DNA from: an uncultured Clostridia bacterium
GTDB taxonomy: Bacteria > Bacillota > Clostridia > Christensenellales > Borkfalkiaceae
Length of the DNA stretch: 50,132 bases
Assembly (NCBI GenBank): GCA_947626575.1
Contig: CANQSR010000014.1
Coordinates: 1 to 50,132 of the forward strand
Direction: 5' to 3'
This document shows positions 1 to 7,003 of this stretch, one piece after another. The position numbers and the translations under genes are program-made. The notes under the pieces were generated by a model that was given only the letters and a program-made list of their open reading frames with translations, did not search any database and was not told the DNA's origin. Numbering within the stretch: the first letter of the stretch is position 1; every line of letters begins with the position of its first letter.

Positions 1-80
1 TTACGAGAAAAGCTATGATTTCTACGAGTTAGCCTTCCCGTCTCAGCGTATTTGCTGTGTAGTTGTCAGTTTGCGGAAAA
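1..80 (+). other. 23S rRNA 3' trailer (processing-stem arm)
   Basis: No gene is visible here. Bases 52-76 are complementary, with four G-U wobbles and no mismatch, to bases 49946-49970 of the 16S leader at the other end of the window. In Bacillota the 16S and 23S leaders often share such a segment, and each pairs with the trailer of its own rRNA to form the RNase III processing stem. Together with the 5S gene downstream, this suggests that the window starts just beyond a 23S 3' end. The 23S gene itself is not present, so this is inference. Confidence 0.5.
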
Positions 81-474
81 GTTTTCGGCAACCCCTCGCT
101 GTCCCTTTTAGGGAAAGTGGCCGAATGCAATGAGGCCGAAAGGGTTTCCGAAATCCGCTTTGTACGGACAAGAAGCCGAAAGGGTTCGGCAAATTGGGTC
201 GCCCTACTTCGCGCTTTGCGCTCGTGACGCCCTTAGACGGCAAAGAATGTGCGGGCGGTCGGTGGAAATGAATTCCACCTAAGGCAAGCGATTGGAATGA
301 GTTTTTCAAACGCCATCCCCAAGGAACGAAGTCCGTACCCTTGCTGTCTCTCTCTTCTGTCATCCTGAACGGCCGAAGCTTCTGTTTATTATCGAAGGCC
401 GTCACGAGCCGGAGGCGAAGTAACGAAGTGAAGGATCTCAAAGAAAGGAACCGAAAGAAGCAAGGCCGCAAACC
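81..474. repeat. Mosaic repeat cluster between 23S trailer and 5S
   Basis: This stretch is a patchwork of interspersed repeat pieces. Bases 98-149 are one copy of a structured module (GCTGTCCC, short loop, AGGGAAAGTGG, stem-loop, CGAAAGGG) that recurs at 735-787, 2176-2230 and 32407-32457. The piece around 155-205 (GGACAAGAAG ... CAAATTGGGTCGCC) resembles 2521-2561, and 390-440 carries the GAGCCGGAGGCGAAGTAACGAAG motif seen in the other clusters. Open frames through it are low-complexity repeat translations and are not called. Confidence 0.7.
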
Positions 475-504
475 CGTCGTTAAAGGGGGAAACTTTTAAC
501 GACG
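475..504 (+). other. Hairpin upstream of 5S rRNA
   Basis: CGTCGTTAAA (475-484) and TTTAACGACG (495-504) form a perfect 10-bp stem around a 10-base loop. It lies about 40 bases upstream of the 5S gene and is not followed by a T-run. A processing signal for the 5S precursor is the likeliest role. Confidence 0.4.
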
Positions 505-542
505 CCATGTTGATATAACGCGCGGAAGCGTTTTATATACCA

Positions 543-658
543 TTCCGGTGACGATAGCAGAGAGGATCCACCTGTTCCCATCCCGAACACAGAAGTTAAG
601 CTCTCTTACGCCGAAAGTACTTGGTCTAACGACCCGGGAGGATAGGTAGTTGCCGGAT
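543..658 (+). rRNA. rrf: 5S ribosomal RNA
   Basis: This is a 5S rRNA of about 116 bases, a component of the large ribosomal subunit. The terminal helix is formed by TCCGGTG at 544-550 and TGCCGGA at 651-657. The conserved internal segments CCCATCCCGAACACAGAAG and GTTAAGCTC (near 578-605) and the GGGAGGATAGG box (near 636) are all present. A terminator follows within 12 bases, so it is the last gene of its rrn operon. The gap of about 460 bases from the inferred 23S end, filled with repeats, is unusually long. The ends are estimated from the helix and may be off by a base or two. Confidence 0.95.
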
Positions 659-668
659 TTCAAACACG

Positions 669-696
669 AAAAGAGGTATCATTCGATACCTCTTTT
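669..696 (+). terminator. Terminator of the rrn operon
   Basis: AAAAGAGGTAT and ATACCTCTTTT form a stem around a short CATTCG loop, and the 3' arm ends in a T-run. It starts 11 bases after the 5S gene. Confidence 0.85.
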
Positions 697-1248
697 CTCA
701 TAGAGCTTAACTTTTGGGGCAAGCCTTCTCTCTTGCTGTCCCTGAAAGGGAAAGTGGCGCGCGGTCTTGCGCGCCGAAAGGGTTTCCACGTCATTCCGAC
801 GACCATCGGGAGGAGGGATCCCGACGTTTGAGATTTCTCACTTCGTTCGAAATGACGTAGAGGGGCGACCAATCCCTAGATAATCAGCCCCCAAGAGCCT
901 TCCCCTTGCGAGGGGAAGGTGCCTGCCGAATGGCAGACGGATGAGGTGCCATTTTAATAATGCCCCTCATCTGTCACTTTTGGTGACAGCTTCCCCCGAT
1001 GGGGGGAAGCCTTGCAAAGCGCCTCCTTGGGGAGGAGCTGTCACGCTTACGCGTGACTGAGGTGGGGAGTAATCGTCATTCCGAGCGGAGTACGAGCCGC
1101 AGGCGAAGTAACGAAGTCGAGGAATCACCTTATTATAATCATGTGACCCTTCGACGCGCTCAGGGTGACGGATTTACTCCCCACCCTACCATCTCCCAAG
1201 GAGAGGGTAGGGGTGGCAAAGCGTCTGCCACGCATGGGTGCGTGGCAG
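697..1248. repeat. Mosaic interspersed repeat cluster
   Basis: There is no credible gene. Recognisable pieces are a structured module at 735-787 whose stem is GGCGCGC/GCGCGCC; a GTCATTCCGA-type repeat near 790-860 and again at 1074-1128; a GAAGCCTTGCAAAGCGCCTCC ... GTCACGC ... GCGTGACTGAGG repeat near 1006-1062 that reappears inverted at 10222-10272 and 14576-14626; and an inverted copy of the ACCCTGAGC ... GAAGGGTCACA repeat at 1143-1170. A hairpin CTGCCACGC/GCGTGGCAG lies at 1225-1248, next to the marR terminator. Confidence 0.75.
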
Positions 1249-1280
1249 CAAAAAAGCCGCCCGATGGGGCGGCTTTTTGT
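1249..1280 (-). terminator. Terminator after the MarR regulator
   Basis: AAAAAGCCGCCC and GGGGCGGCTTTTT form a strong stem with a minimal GAT loop. It lies about 20 bases beyond the marR stop. T-runs are present in both directions, so it could work bidirectionally. Confidence 0.85.
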
Positions 1281-1300
1281 TATAAAGTGCAGGATGGGGT

Positions 1301-1738
1301 CTACAAATTGGCCGCCGTGATCTTATCCGCAAGGCGCACGAAGGTCTCCGCGTCCTTCTTGCCGATCAGCGCGATGATGCGCTTTACGATATCCAGCGTG
1401 CGCTCGTGGACGGCCAAATACGTCGAGAGATTTTCCGGAACGGGCCTTACGAACGTCGTACGGCGGTCGAGTTCGCCGTCGCTGCGCACCAGCATACCCT
1501 TGCGTACCAGCGAATCGATGGTGCGGTTGACGAGGCTTTTGAGCATACCCGTTTCGGTCACGATGTCCTTAAAGGAGACGGAGCCGACGCCGTCCTCCTC
1601 GTATTTCCTGTTCACGATCATCATCACGATGGCCTCGTTGTAGATCATGCCCTTCGTCAGACGCGTGTTTTTCAGTAGTCCCGTGAGCCGCACCCACGCG
1701 GCGATCACGTTTTCTTCCAACTGCAAATCTTCGTTCAT
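1301..1738 (-). CDS. MarR-family transcriptional regulator
   Basis: This is a 145-residue cytoplasmic DNA-binding protein of MarR length and pattern. N-terminal helices (residues 1-45) precede a winged helix (about 50-100) containing FKDIVTETGMLKSLVNRTID as the recognition region and a wing with LVRSDGELDRRTTFVRP. C-terminal helices (105-145) would complete the dimerisation domain. The ATG at 1738 follows an AAGGGG ribosome site. A perfect promoter lies 40 bases upstream and a terminator follows the stop, so the gene is monocistronic. The ligand and targets are unknown. Local MarR genes often control themselves or a divergent neighbour, and here the divergent neighbour is the small acidic protein at 1944. 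The family call is strong and the biological role is not inferable. Confidence 0.85.
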   Translation of the reverse strand: MNEDLQLEENVIAAWVRLTGLLKNTRLTKGMIYNEAIVMMIVNRKYEEDGVGSVSFKDIVTETGMLKSLVNRTIDSLVRKGMLVRSDGELDRRTTFVRPVPENLSTYLAVHERTLDIVKRIIALIGKKDAETFVRLADKITAANL

Positions 1739-1778
1739 ATTTTTCCCCTTGTTATCTTTTTTGTGAAACCATGACCGT

Positions 1779-1807
1779 ATTATATCACAGATAATTTAAT
1801 TTGTCAA
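1779..1807 (-). promoter_or_regulatory. Consensus promoter of the MarR gene
   Basis: On the minus strand, TTGACA (1807-1802) and TATAAT (1784-1779) are separated by 17 bases. A TGTGA/TCACA inverted pair (1762-1789) brackets the -10 region and could be an autoregulatory site. Confidence 0.85.
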
Positions 1808-1853
1808 GTTTTTTAGAAAAAATTCAGGGGGTTTTTGTGAAAAAGAGAAATGC

Positions 1854-1882
1854 TTGCATTTCCGCGGAGATTATGATACAAT
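1854..1882 (+). promoter_or_regulatory. Promoter of the small acidic protein gene
   Basis: TTGCAT (1854-1859), a 17-base spacer and TACAAT (1877-1882). The predicted start near 1889 leaves a leader of about 55 bases before the ATG at 1944. Confidence 0.7.
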
Positions 1883-1943
1883 GGAACAACGTCCGCAAGG
1901 GGGGAAGACCTCTTCCGGGCGGCGAAACACGGGACGGTGCGGC

Positions 1944-2144
1944 ATGGACCAATTGCAACTCATGAGATTGTTTTCCGAGTACGAAGAATTCTCGGAGGGG
2001 GACTTTACGCCCGAAGAACTCGAAGCGTATCTTGCTTACCGGGAGGGGGAACCGCATCCGCTTTCGCCCTACGAATGGAAAGCGGCCTATTTCGACTACT
2101 ATGACGACGTGAAGGACCCTTCGAGAAAGAAACAGGATTGGTAG
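1944..2144 (+). CDS. Small acidic hypothetical protein (66 aa)
   Basis: I do not recognise this protein. It has 66 residues, is acidic and rich in aromatics, with no signal peptide, membrane segment or cysteine pair. It begins MDQLQLMRLF and contains FTPEELEAYLAY and the aromatic stretch WKAAYFDYYDD before a basic tail. A good promoter at 1854-1882 reads into it. Upstream in-frame starts would lie before the predicted transcription start, so the ATG at 1944 is preferred, although only a weak ribosome site precedes it. A GGGGGGAAG box lies about 35 bases too far upstream. A repeat element begins three bases after the stop. Promoter and composition support a real gene, and the function is unknown. 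Confidence 0.6.
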   Translation: MDQLQLMRLFSEYEEFSEGDFTPEELEAYLAYREGEPHPLSPYEWKAAYFDYYDDVKDPSRKKQDW

Positions 2145-2147
2145 GGG

Positions 2148-2371
2148 TTCACGAAATTTGTTTTGCTATATTCTCGCTGTCCCCTTGAGGGGAAAGTGTC
2201 GCGCCGTCTTTGCGCGACCAAAGGGGTGTCGTAAGTCCGCAAAACAAATTTCCGTGAGGGAAATGGGCGTTGCCGCCTTAATAGGCTTATCCTCTCATTC
2301 GTTTCAACGGACAAGAAGCGCTTGACGCGCAAATTGAGGGCGAAAACCAAAATGCGATTTTGGTTATTCGC
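2148..2371 (+). repeat. Inverted-repeat-bounded mosaic element, copy 1
   Basis: The left arm, TTCACGAAATTTGTTTTGC (2148-2166), pairs with the right arm, GCAAAACAAATTT then CCGTGAG (2239-2258). Between them lies a structured module (2176-2230). A conserved tail follows and ends in a perfect hairpin, AACCAAAAT GCG ATTTTGGTT (2345-2365), then TATTCGC. It begins directly after the stop of the preceding gene. The same architecture recurs at 2383, 2606, 10330-10568 (inverted) and 43822. Confidence 0.8.
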
Positions 2372-2382
2372 ATGAGATTTTA

Positions 2383-2605
2383 TTCACGAAATTTGTTTTG
2401 CAGGTGTATACGTCATTCTGAGCGAAGCGAAGAATCCCGATGAACGAAGTCCGCAAAACAAATTTCCGTGAGGGAAATGGGCATTGACGCCTTAATAGGC
2501 AGATCCTCTCATACGTTTTAACGGACAACAAGCAGACAGGGCGCTGCAAATTGGGTCGCCCACGCCCGAAATCAATTCGGGCTAAGGCAAGTGATTGAAC
2601 GATTT
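2383..2605 (+). repeat. Mosaic element, copy 2
   Basis: The arms at 2383-2401 and 2453-2472 match copy 1, but the insert is a piece of a different family (GTCATTCTGAGCGAAGCGAAG). The tail keeps the segment through ACGGACAACAAG, then switches to CAAATTGGGTCGCCCACGCCCG and loses the terminal AACCAAAAT hairpin. Confidence 0.75.
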
Positions 2606-2775
2606 CGTAAATTTCTATCATATAGAAGCTCCTTAAAAATAAGGGCATAGAAATTTACGAGCCGATTTTGCTTTTGATTTTTACGGGCTTTGCCCCGATA
2701 AGATGTTCTCGCGGACAACAAGCCGCAAGCTGGCAAATTGAGGGCGAAAACCAAAATGCGATTTTGGTTATTCGC
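2606..2775 (+). repeat. Mosaic element, divergent copy 3
   Basis: The arms differ in sequence from copies 1 and 2 but are again perfectly complementary: CGTAAATTTCTAT (2606-2618) and ATAGAAATTTACG (2647-2659). The insert is only 28 bases. The tail ends in the same AACCAAAAT GCG ATTTTGGTT hairpin (2749-2769). Confidence 0.7.
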
Positions 2776-3227
2776 AGTGAATTAGAATTGGTTCACGACG
2801 TCATTTCGCCCGCGCGAGGCTTCTATTGTAATCTAAGCGCGTCACGAGCCGCAGGCGAAGTAGGAGCAAAGCGACGAGAAATCTTACAGTTGAGATTTCT
2901 CACCCCTGCGGGGTTCGAAATGACGCGTTCCTCGCCCACCCATTGAGGGTGGCGCGAGCAACGCGATCGGCGAAAGGAATGTCATGCAATGTGATGCACC
3001 CCCTCCCCTACCCCTCCCCCTCTGGTAAAAGGGGGAGGGCGGATAGCAGGGCCCGAAGCCTCCCCCCAAGGGGGGTAGGCCCTCGAAACCCCTCAGGCAC
3101 CTGCGGTGCCAGCTCCCCTACAAGGGGCGCCAAGGCGACGAGAAGCCTTCCCATAAGGGGAAGGCCGCCATCATCGCCGAAAGAGTAGCAACTCATTTCA
3201 AAGGCTTGGGTTCGGACATGGGTGGCA
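2776..3227. repeat. Interspersed repeat cluster
   Basis: This stretch holds no credible gene. It contains CGCGAGGCTTCTATTGTAATC with CACGAGCCGCAGGCGAAGTAG (near 2813-2865, also at 9953-10005 and 44173-44230), a GAGATTTCTC ... GGGGTTCGAAATGACG piece, and gene-poor GC-rich blocks with CCCCTCCCC/GGGGGAGGG self-complementarity near 2999-3040 and 3062-3165. One copy of the CGGACATGG word lies at 3213-3221. Confidence 0.65.
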
Positions 3228-3330
3228 CGGAGACGATGTAAAGCCATAAAACAAGCAGGTACGGAGAACGGTTCAGAGCCGTAAAAACGGACAGGACGGA
3301 GACGGTTCAGGGTCATAAAAACGGGCAGGG
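3228..3330. repeat. Three tandem 34-35 bp repeats
   Basis: The units are 3228-3261, 3262-3296 and 3297-3330. Each begins CGGAGA and contains a TAAAA core and an AGG near the end (for example CGGAGACGGTTCAGGG then TCATAAAAACGGGCAGG). A decayed partial fourth unit seems to run into the start codon of the gene at 3347. There are too few units, with no unique spacers, for this to be a CRISPR. Confidence 0.7.
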
Positions 3331-3346
3331 CGCGCATACTGCGGTC

Positions 3347-3556
3347 ATGAAAATTACGACCATCGTATGTTGCACCCTGCTCATTTTATACGGTCTGTTT
3401 GCCGCCGTGTTTGCCCTCACGGGCTTCAACATTCTCCTGTTCGCAACGGCGGGCTTTCTCCCCGTCTACCGCGCGCTCCTATCACTTGCGGGCGTTGCGG
3501 CGCTCTGGCTCCTCTTCTGGCTCGTCGCCTTCCGCCCCATGAAATTTTTAAGCTAA
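3347..3556 (+). CDS. Small two-helix membrane protein (69 aa)
   Basis: I do not recognise a family. The 69 residues contain two hydrophobic segments, about 4-30 (TIVCCTLLILYGLFAAVFAL) and 40-62 (ALLSLAGVAALWLLFWLVAF), with a short basic end (RPMKFLS), so it should sit in the membrane as a hairpin. There is no clear ribosome site, and the ATG lies in what looks like a worn-down tandem repeat unit. The stop overlaps, tail to tail by four bases, the stop of the gene on the opposite strand. The composition is protein-like, but the expression signals are poor. Confidence 0.5.
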   Translation: MKITTIVCCTLLILYGLFAAVFALTGFNILLFATAGFLPVYRALLSLAGVAALWLLFWLVAFRPMKFLS

Positions 3557-3810
3557 CCGATATTTTCGAGGACCAGCTTTTCAAAGGGGACGGGTTCCAT
3601 GAAATCGCCCGCGCGGAACACGACGTGCCGGAACTTCGCATAGTTGAAGATATGCGTTTTCAAAAGCACGGGCGTGGGGACGTCCAACGCATCGCAGATC
3701 GCGGAAAGATAGGAAAAGAATTGCGAATAGGTGAACTTCTCCTCGCTCTCATAGGTTGTTTGCCGCGCGATGCGGTCTTCCTGGTAGACTTTGGCCCAAA
3801 TACGGAACAT
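3553..3810 (-). CDS. Conserved clostridial hypothetical protein (85 aa)
   Basis: This is an 85-residue soluble protein starting MFRIWAKVY and containing FFSYLSAICDALDVPTPVLL and ending FEKLVLENIG. The opening and the pattern (a strand MxRIWAK, then a helix, then PxxL...H...F) resemble a small uncharacterised protein family common in Clostridia that I recall without a functional name. There are no catalytic motifs, cysteines or membrane segments. The promoter lies so close that the transcript would begin at or next to the ATG (leaderless), with no ribosome site at a normal distance. It is transcribed divergently from greA. Confidence 0.7.
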   Translation of the reverse strand: MFRIWAKVYQEDRIARQTTYESEEKFTYSQFFSYLSAICDALDVPTPVLLKTHIFNYAKFRHVVFRAGDFMEPVPFEKLVLENIG

Positions 3811-3816
3811 ATCGTC

Positions 3817-3845
3817 ATTATACTCCCTCTGCGCAAAAAAGGCAA
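3817..3845 (-). promoter_or_regulatory. Promoter placed for leaderless transcription
   Basis: On the minus strand, TTGCCT (3845-3840), a 17-base spacer and TATAAT (3822-3817). Only six bases separate the -10 box from the ATG at 3810, so the predicted transcription start is at the start codon. Confidence 0.75.
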
Positions 3846-3869
3846 GCGTTTACGCGCATAAGGTATTTC

Positions 3870-3937
3870 TGCGGCGGGGCGCCGTCTTTTTTTGACGGCG
3901 CCCCGCCGCAAACTTCCCCGCGGTGCGCCGCGGGAAG
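3870..3937. repeat. Two GC-rich hairpins in the divergent gap
   Basis: The first is a perfect 17-bp stem (3870-3886 with 3894-3910) with a T7 loop; its arm begins TGCGGCGGGGCGCC. The second, 3914-3937, pairs CTTCCCCGCGG with CCGCGGGAAG around TGCG with one bulge. Both lie between two divergent promoters and have no T-run after the stem, so they are not ordinary terminators. Confidence 0.7.
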
Positions 3938-3970
3938 CGGGATTTTCGCAAAAGCGTTGCCCGAAAGTAA

Positions 3971-3999
3971 TTGACAAACGCCCGACCTTTGCGTATAAT
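3971..3999 (+). promoter_or_regulatory. Consensus promoter of the greA-lysS operon
   Basis: TTGACA (3971-3976), a 17-base spacer and TATAAT (3994-3999), a perfect match to the housekeeping consensus. Confidence 0.92.
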
Positions 4000-4009
4000 A
4001 GGGAATAAG

Positions 4010-4042
4010 CCGTGGTTTACGATCACGGTTATTCTCGTAAAC
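4010..4042 (+). other. Overlapping alternative hairpins in greA leader
   Basis: Hairpin A pairs CCGTG (4010-4014) with CACGG (4024-4028). Hairpin B pairs GTTTACGA (4015-4022) with TCGTAAAC (4035-4042). The 5' arm of B lies in the loop of A, and the 3' arm of A lies in the loop of B, so the two would compete or form a pseudoknot. Both precede the AAAGGGG ribosome site. Confidence 0.5.
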
Positions 4043-4074
4043 AACCGCAAACGCGGAAAAAAGGGGTATCATTT

Positions 4075-4542
4075 ATGGCAGAAAAGTTCTATATGACGAG
4101 CGAAGCGAAGAAGAAGGCGGAAGAACGCCTCAAATATCTCACGACCGTCAAGCGCGCGGAGATCATCGAGCGCATCCAGGAGGCGCGCAGCCACGGCGAC
4201 CTCTCCGAGAACGCCGAATACGACGCCGCCCGCAACGAGCAGGCCGCCAACGAGGGCGAGATCGCCGAACTCGACTATCAGATCAAAAACGCCGTCATCA
4301 TCGAGGAGAGCGACGATAATTCCGTCGTCCACATCGGCTCCTGCGTCACCGTCTATGACGACGAACTCGAAGAGGAGGCCGCCTATACCATCATGGGGAC
4401 CACCGAGGCCGATCCCATGAAGAACATCATCTCCAACGAATCGCCCGTCGGGGCCGCGCTTCTCCGCCACAAAAAGGGCGACCGCGTCACCGTAAAGGCG
4501 CCCGACGGCGAATATACGCTCAAAATCCTTAAAATCGAATAA
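4075..4542 (+). CDS. greA: Transcription elongation factor GreA
   Basis: GreA inserts its coiled coil into the secondary channel of RNA polymerase and stimulates cleavage of the backtracked transcript. The protein has the usual length (155 aa). The N-terminal coiled coil covers residues 1-75, with the tip motif GDLSENAEYDAARNEQ (D42 and E45 are the metal-coordinating acidic residues). The C-terminal FKBP-like domain follows, ending GDRVTVKAPDGEYTLKI. The ATG at 4075 is chosen because AAAGGGG precedes it at normal distance and it gives the family's start; a longer in-frame extension has no support. It heads a tight operon with lysS 18 bases downstream, an arrangement common in Bacillota. Confidence 0.97.
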   Translation: MAEKFYMTSEAKKKAEERLKYLTTVKRAEIIERIQEARSHGDLSENAEYDAARNEQAANEGEIAELDYQIKNAVIIEESDDNSVVHIGSCVTVYDDELEEEAAYTIMGTTEADPMKNIISNESPVGAALLRHKKGDRVTVKAPDGEYTLKILKIE

Positions 4543-4560
4543 CAGGCGAAAAGGGTGACC

Positions 4561-6042
4561 ATGGAAGAATTCAGAGAAGAGGCGGAACTCGCCGAACAGG
4601 CGCGCATCCGCCGTGAAAAGTTATCCAAACTGCAACAGGAAGGCCGCGATCCCTATGCCGTCACGAGCTTCCCCGTAAATGCCGGCTCCGCATGTATCAA
4701 GGGAGATTTTGCGGCGTGGGAAGGCAAGACGGTCACCGTCGCGGGGCGCATGATGTCCCGCCGCGTCATGGGCAAGGCTTCGTTCTCCCACATTGCCGAC
4801 CGCGACGGACAGCTCCAAATCTATGTCACGCGGCAGGACGTCGGCGAGGACGTCTATACCGCCTACAAGAAGGACTTCGACATCGGCGACATCGTCGGCG
4901 TCGAGGGCTTCGTCTTTAAGACGCAGACGGGCGAAGTGAGCATCCACGCGACCAAGTTCGTCATGCTCTCCAAGGCGCTCCTGCCCCTTCCTGAGAAGTA
5001 CAACGGCCTGCAAAACGTGGATACCAAATACCGTCTCCGCCACATCGACCTCATCGTCAACCAGGATGTGCGCGAGACGTTTTTCAAGCGCGCCAAGATC
5101 GTCCGTGCGATACGGGCGTTTTTGGACGGGCGCGGCTTTATCGAGGCGGAGACGCCCATCCTTCTGCCCCTTGAGATCGGCGCGGATGCGCGCCCCTTCA
5201 AGACGCACCACAACGCCCTCGACCTCGATATGTATCTCCGCATCGAGACGGAACTCTATTTGAAGCGCCTCATCGTGGGCGGGTTCGAAAAAGTTTACGA
5301 GATGGGCCGCATCTTCCGCAACGAGGGCATGGATAGCAAGCACAACCCGGAGTTTACCACCGTCGAGATCTATCAGGCGTATGCCGATTATCACGCCGTG
5401 ATGGATTTCGTCGAGGACCTCTACCGCTATGTGGCGCAGGAGGCCTGCAATACGGTGAAGATCTCCTACCAGGGCGTGGAGCTCGATTTCGGGCATTGGG
5501 AAAAACTCACCATGGCGGAGGCGGTCAAGAAGTATTCGGGCGTGGATTTTGCCGCGATCTCTTCGGATGAAGAGGCGCGCGCCGTTGCCGCGGAAAAGGG
5601 CGTGGAACTCGAAAAGGGGAAGGATAGCAAGGGGCATATCCTCGCGGCCTTCTTCGATGCCTTCGTGGAGGACAAGCTCATCCGGCCCACGTTCATCTAT
5701 GATTATCCCGTGGAGATCTCCCCGCTCGCAAAGCGCAAGCCCGAAGATCCCTCGATGACGGAGCGGTTCGAGTATTTCATGATGGGGATGGAGATGGGGA
5801 ACGCCTTTTCCGAACTCAATGACCCCATCGACCAGGAAAAGCGCATGGCAGAACAGGCCGAAAGAAAGCGTGCGCAGGGGACGAACGCGCAGGTGGACGG
5901 CGACTTCATCGACGCCCTCAATCACGGCATGCCCCCCACGGGCGGGCTGGGCCTCGGCGTAGACCGCCTCGTCATGCTGCTCACCGACAGCGCATCCATC
6001 CGCGACGTTTTGCTGTTCCCGACGATGAAACCCAAGAAGTAA
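4561..6042 (+). CDS. lysS: Lysine--tRNA ligase (class II)
   Basis: LysS charges tRNA-Lys with lysine using ATP. The protein has 493 residues, the normal length. An N-terminal helix leads into the OB-fold anticodon-binding domain (about 55-150, TVTVAGRMMSRR ... FSHIADRDGQLQIYV). The class II catalytic domain follows, with motif 2 (YEMGRIFRNEGMDSKHNPEF) and motif 3 near the C-terminus (GGLGLGVDRLVMLL). The ATG at 4561 is preferred over the GTG at 4555 because AAAGGG lies five bases before it. There is no T-box in the short gap after greA, so expression depends on the greA promoter. The next gene starts 10 bases after the stop with its own GGGAG site. Confidence 0.97.
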   Translation: MEEFREEAELAEQARIRREKLSKLQQEGRDPYAVTSFPVNAGSACIKGDFAAWEGKTVTVAGRMMSRRVMGKASFSHIADRDGQLQIYVTRQDVGEDVYTAYKKDFDIGDIVGVEGFVFKTQTGEVSIHATKFVMLSKALLPLPEKYNGLQNVDTKYRLRHIDLIVNQDVRETFFKRAKIVRAIRAFLDGRGFIEAETPILLPLEIGADARPFKTHHNALDLDMYLRIETELYLKRLIVGGFEKVYEMGRIFRNEGMDSKHNPEFTTVEIYQAYADYHAVMDFVEDLYRYVAQEACNTVKISYQGVELDFGHWEKLTMAEAVKKYSGVDFAAISSDEEARAVAAEKGVELEKGKDSKGHILAAFFDAFVEDKLIRPTFIYDYPVEISPLAKRKPEDPSMTERFEYFMMGMEMGNAFSELNDPIDQEKRMAEQAERKRAQGTNAQVDGDFIDALNHGMPPTGGLGLGVDRLVMLLTDSASIRDVLLFPTMKPKK

Positions 6043-6052
6043 GGGAGAGACC

Positions 6053-7003
6053 ATGGACGCAAAGATCACCAAACCGAGGCTGGGAAATTTTCTTTCCTAT
6101 GAATGGATCAGGATCCTCGTGGCGCTTGTTGCCGTGATCGGCGTTTTGTGCATCTTTTTTACGACGATCTCCACCCAGCCGCGCAACGACCAGCAATACG
6201 AACTCTATTGCTATACGGGTCTCTCCATGGGGCCGGATTCCCGCCGCTTCGACGATATCCTCACCGATGAGGACGTGTTTTCTTACGATATCCTCGTCGC
6301 GCAGATGGAATCTTTGGATACCGCAGGCGTTTACGGCGGCTCCGCCTATGCCGCGCGCCGCGCCGCGGGGCAGGGCGAGGCCATGTTCGTCTCCTCCGAA
6401 CGCTATACCGAGACGGACGGCGAGGGCAACGAACAGGAGCGCGACCGCCTGACCGACTTCATCGAGGAAAGCCTCTCCGACAAGGGGGAGTCCACGGAAA
6501 ACATCGACGCATTCTTGGATTTTCCCGCCTATATGCGCGACTGCGAGCAGTATCTCGCGGGCGTATTCGGCGCAGATTGGAAGCAAAACGACGTTCCCGA
6601 CGACGATGCCGTCCGCAAGATCTTCACGGCGCGCAACGGCGGGGATAAGCGGTTCCGCTCGGCGGAAAGACAGGAAGAGGGCGTCGCCCTCGAACGCGCC
6701 CGCCTCATCGGGTTGCGCAAGGACTATTTAGAGGTCTCCGCGCTCATCGAACGGGGGGTGTATTCCTACACGGAATATACTTCGCAGGAGACGGGCAAGA
6801 CGTACACCGTTGCCCTCGGATTGGACGGGCTGACCCGTCTCAACAACTTGGTCTACTATTCTGCAACGGATGAAAACGGGGCCACGGTGCGCGCTTCGGA
6901 GGGCATCCATCTCGTCCTGTTCAGAAACGGAAGGCCTTCAAGCGATCTGGTCTATGAGAGCATTTCGCTCCTCAGATGGCTGTATGAGGTATACGGGGCA
7001 TGA
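6053..7003 (+). CDS. Membrane-anchored extracytoplasmic protein, unknown
   Basis: This is a 316-residue protein with one N-terminal membrane segment (about 19-40, IRILVALVAVIGVLCIFFTTI) preceded by basic residues, so the bulk should face outward. The exposed part is acidic and rich in E, D and R, without a motif I recognise, and contains a YSYTEYTSQETGKTYTVALG strand pair near residue 245 and a hydrophobic C-terminus. There are no cysteine pairs. It sits in the greA-lysS operon, and its stop overlaps the start of the next gene by ATGA. Co-transcription with replication and translation genes gives no clear functional hint. Confidence 0.75.
   Translation: MDAKITKPRLGNFLSYEWIRILVALVAVIGVLCIFFTTISTQPRNDQQYELYCYTGLSMGPDSRRFDDILTDEDVFSYDILVAQMESLDTAGVYGGSAYAARRAAGQGEAMFVSSERYTETDGEGNEQERDRLTDFIEESLSDKGESTENIDAFLDFPAYMRDCEQYLAGVFGADWKQNDVPDDDAVRKIFTARNGGDKRFRSAERQEEGVALERARLIGLRKDYLEVSALIERGVYSYTEYTSQETGKTYTVALGLDGLTRLNNLVYYSATDENGATVRASEGIHLVLFRNGRPSSDLVYESISLLRWLYEVYGA

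Noticed and set aside
43-471. 142-codon minus-strand frame between 23S trailer and 5S
   Set aside because: It lies entirely in interspersed repeats, and its translation is the usual repeat-derived RS- and KG-rich sequence. There is no ribosome site or promoter.
3228-3330. CRISPR array
   Set aside because: Three degenerate units directly abutting, no spacers and no cas genes in the window.
4621-6072. Long open frame antisense to lysS (about 480 codons)
   Set aside because: It is the mirror of a GC-rich gene with strong third-position bias; its translation is histidine-, arginine- and valine-rich without any known motif. The same applies to long antisense frames over metG, addB, addA, tex and the epimerase.
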